This document shows positions 62,660 through 64,000 of a stretch of DNA of 64,000 bases, one piece after another. The notes beneath the pieces were generated by a model. The model made no database searches. It saw only the letters and a list, made by a program, of their open reading frames with translations, and was not told where the DNA came from. The stretch's first letter is position 1. Every line of letters starts with the position of its first letter. Source of the DNA: Streptomyces sp. NBC_01351 (lineage in GTDB: Bacteria > Actinomycetota > Actinomycetes > Streptomycetales > Streptomycetaceae); assembly GCF_036237315.1 (NCBI RefSeq), contig NZ_CP108356.1, positions 6,825,501 through 6,889,500 of the forward strand. Reading direction: 5' to 3'. The position numbers and the translations under genes were made by a program.

Positions 62660-63385
62660 ATGAACCACAGTGCATCCCTGTCGGCACCGTCCCGCCGCAC
62701 GCGCAGGATCGTGCTCCTCGGCCTGGCGCTCCTCGGCTTGGGGAGCGCCTTGTTCGTCGTGCGGCGGCCGCTCATGATGTCCGCTCCGATGTGCCTGGCC
62801 GGGCGGTGGCACGGCTGCTTCGGTACGTTCAACGGTGTCGTGTTCATGACCTTGGTCGCGCTGCCGTTGGCCGTGCTGGTGGTGTGGGCCCTGGCACGCC
62901 GTCGGCGTGCCGCCGGCGCCAGCGGCACATCGGCGTGGCGGATGTCGCTGGCCGAGGTGGGCATGGTCCACGGGACGGTGCCGTTCCTCTGGATGACCAT
63001 GATGCCCGGCGCTGCGGCCGGGATCGTCCCCGGCCGGGTGAGCCTGGTACCGGTCCGGGACCTGCTCACGATGGGGCCGGTCGGGATCGTCGGCAACCTG
63101 CTGGTCTTCGCGGCGCTGGGGTTCTTCGCCCCGATGCGGTTCGCGGCGCTGGCGTCCGTACCGCGGATCCTGGCGTTCGGGGCGGGCTGCTCGGTCCTGG
63201 TCGAGACCGCTCAGTACGTCCTGCGGCTGGACCGGGTGTCCTCCGTGGACGACGTACTGGTCAACGCCGCCGGCGCCGCCCTGGCGGCGCTGGCGTCGCG
63301 CCGCTGGTGGCGCACTTCGGTGGAAGCGCCGGAAGCGCCGGAAGAGCCGTCGGACCGGCCTCGCCCCGTGACGGCACCGGCTTAG
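62660..63385 (+). CDS. VanZ-family membrane protein
   Basis: A 241-residue integral membrane protein with about five helices: ~17-35, ~58-78, ~105-120, ~135-155 and a final one (ILAFGAGCSVLVETAQYVL at ~172-190). The stretch ETAQYVLRLDRVSSVDDVLVNAAGAALG-like near residues 182-210 is the VanZ signature (acid-rich motif before the last helix). VanZ-type proteins affect teicoplanin or lipoglycopeptide susceptibility in some hosts; the function here is unknown. It lies ten bases before the response-regulator gene. Confidence 0.85.
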   Translation: MNHSASLSAPSRRTRRIVLLGLALLGLGSALFVVRRPLMMSAPMCLAGRWHGCFGTFNGVVFMTLVALPLAVLVVWALARRRRAAGASGTSAWRMSLAEVGMVHGTVPFLWMTMMPGAAAGIVPGRVSLVPVRDLLTMGPVGIVGNLLVFAALGFFAPMRFAALASVPRILAFGAGCSVLVETAQYVLRLDRVSSVDDVLVNAAGAALAALASRRWWRTSVEAPEAPEEPSDRPRPVTAPA

Positions 63386-63394
63386 GGTTCGGAC

Positions 63395-64000
63395 ATGCGC
63401 GTACTGATCGTGGAGGACGAGCCCTACCTGGCCGAAGCCGTCCGTGACGGTCTGCGGCTGGAGGCGATCGCCGCCGACATCGCCGGGGACGGCGACACCG
63501 CCCTGGAACTGCTCGGCGTCCACTCCTACGACCTCGCGGTCCTCGACCGCGACATCCCCGGCCCCTCCGGCGACGAGGTCGCCCGGCGCATCGTCGCCTC
63601 CGGCAGCGGCATCCCGATCCTCATGCTCACCGCTGCCGACCGGATCGACGACAAGGCTTCCGGCTTCGGACTCGGCGCCGACGACTACCTCACCAAACCG
63701 TTCGAGCTGCGGGAGCTCGTCCTGCGGCTGAGGGCGCTCGACCGCAGACGCGCGTACGCCCGGCCCCCGGTCCGCGAGATCGCGGGCCTGCGGCTCGACC
63801 CCTTCCGCCGGGAGGTCTTCCGCGACGGACGTTACGTCGCCCTCACCCGCAAGCAATTCGCCGTGCTCGAAGTCCTCGTCGCCGCCGAAGGCGGGGTCGT
63901 CAGGGCCGAAGAGCTGCTGGAACGGGCCTGGGACGAGAACACCGACCCCTTCACCAACGCCGTGCGCATCACCGTCTCCGCCCTGCGCAAACGGCTCGGC
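63395..64000 (+). CDS. OmpR/PhoB-family response regulator (partial, runs off the window)
   Basis: The first 202 residues are present. The receiver domain has acidic pocket residues in VLIVEDEP, phosphoacceptor Asp51 (LAVLDRDIPG), Thr in MLTAADR and Lys101 in LTKPFELREL. A winged-helix DNA-binding domain starts near residue 125 (LTRKQFAVLEVLVAAEGGVVRAEELLERAW) and is cut at the right edge. A sensor kinase gene is expected just downstream. The gene is close behind the VanZ-family gene, suggesting an envelope-stress or glycopeptide-related pair. Confidence 0.93.
   Translation, partial: MRVLIVEDEPYLAEAVRDGLRLEAIAADIAGDGDTALELLGVHSYDLAVLDRDIPGPSGDEVARRIVASGSGIPILMLTAADRIDDKASGFGLGADDYLTKPFELRELVLRLRALDRRRAYARPPVREIAGLRLDPFRREVFRDGRYVALTRKQFAVLEVLVAAEGGVVRAEELLERAWDENTDPFTNAVRITVSALRKRLG

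Overview
The window is chromosomal core DNA of a Streptomyces or a very close relative. Three things point there. The GC content is very high, with G or C at nearly every third codon position and many GTG and TTG starts. Actinobacteria-specific genes are present: bldD, the actinobacterial integration host factor sIHF, a PGKGP-loop efp, a zinc-free rpsD and a PriA without Walker motifs. The gene order (pimA-pdxST-yebC-ruvCAB-yajC-secDF-apt-relA ... alaS-ruvX-mltG-aroECKBQ-efp-nusB-bldD-pyr operon-sIHF-gmk-rpoZ-coaBC-metK-priA-fmt-rsmB) is the one known from Streptomyces chromosomes. No rRNA, tRNA, CRISPR array, insertion sequence or prophage was seen.

Layout. 0-5 kb: end of the phosphatidylinositol mannoside genes (patA tail, pimA), two small membrane proteins, PLP synthase pdxST and yebC. 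5-15 kb: Holliday-junction genes ruvC-ruvA-ruvB, Sec accessory genes yajC-secD-secF, then apt and the stringent-response gene relA. 14.7-22.2 kb: a DUF349 protein, a membrane cyclophilin, a metallo-beta-lactamase-fold hydrolase, hisS, a VKOR-like protein, rarA and a secreted HNH nuclease-like lipoprotein. 22.2-26 kb: a DUF2470-type gene and rpsD, divergent around a DmdR/IdeR-type iron box, and an NB-ARC/TPR regulator that ends inside rpsD on the other strand. 26-32.7 kb: DUF948 protein, small DUF6167-like protein, alaS, ruvX, mltG, aroE. 33-36.3 kb: tightly overlapped aroC-aroK-aroB-aroQ. 36.4-40.4 kb: a P-loop kinase with a polyproline tail, an M24-fold protein, efp, nusB and bldD on the minus strand. 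40.7-50.8 kb: the pyrimidine operon pyrR-pyrB-pyrC-(membrane protein)-carA-carB-pyrD-pyrF. 51-61 kb: sIHF, gmk, rpoZ, coaBC, metK, priA, a small HTH protein, fmt and rsmB. 61-64 kb looks more accessory: a RidA-family gene divergent from a WYL regulator, a VanZ-family protein and the start of an OmpR-type response regulator.

Regulation readable in the sequence: a perfect BldD box plus a near-perfect one upstream of bldD; a PyrR-binding hairpin directly in front of the pyrR ribosome binding site; an iron box in front of the DUF2470 gene; clear GC-rich hairpin terminators after yebC, relA, rpsD, nusB, bldD, carB, rpoZ, metK and between rsmB and ridA. A modular palindromic intergenic repeat (core GCCTCAAACGCCGGCGGGGC) recurs just after stop codons at seven places (ruvA, apt, hisS, rarA, the kinase, pyrF, priA), with a fragment before aroC. 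It is the most conspicuous structure not explained by genes.

The best candidates for new biology are that repeat family, the iron box shared by the DUF2470 gene and rpsD, the M24-fold protein with altered metal ligands beside efp, the NB-ARC protein that lacks a DNA-binding domain, and the membrane protein locked inside the pyrimidine operon. I did not see a defence island or a biosynthetic gene cluster.
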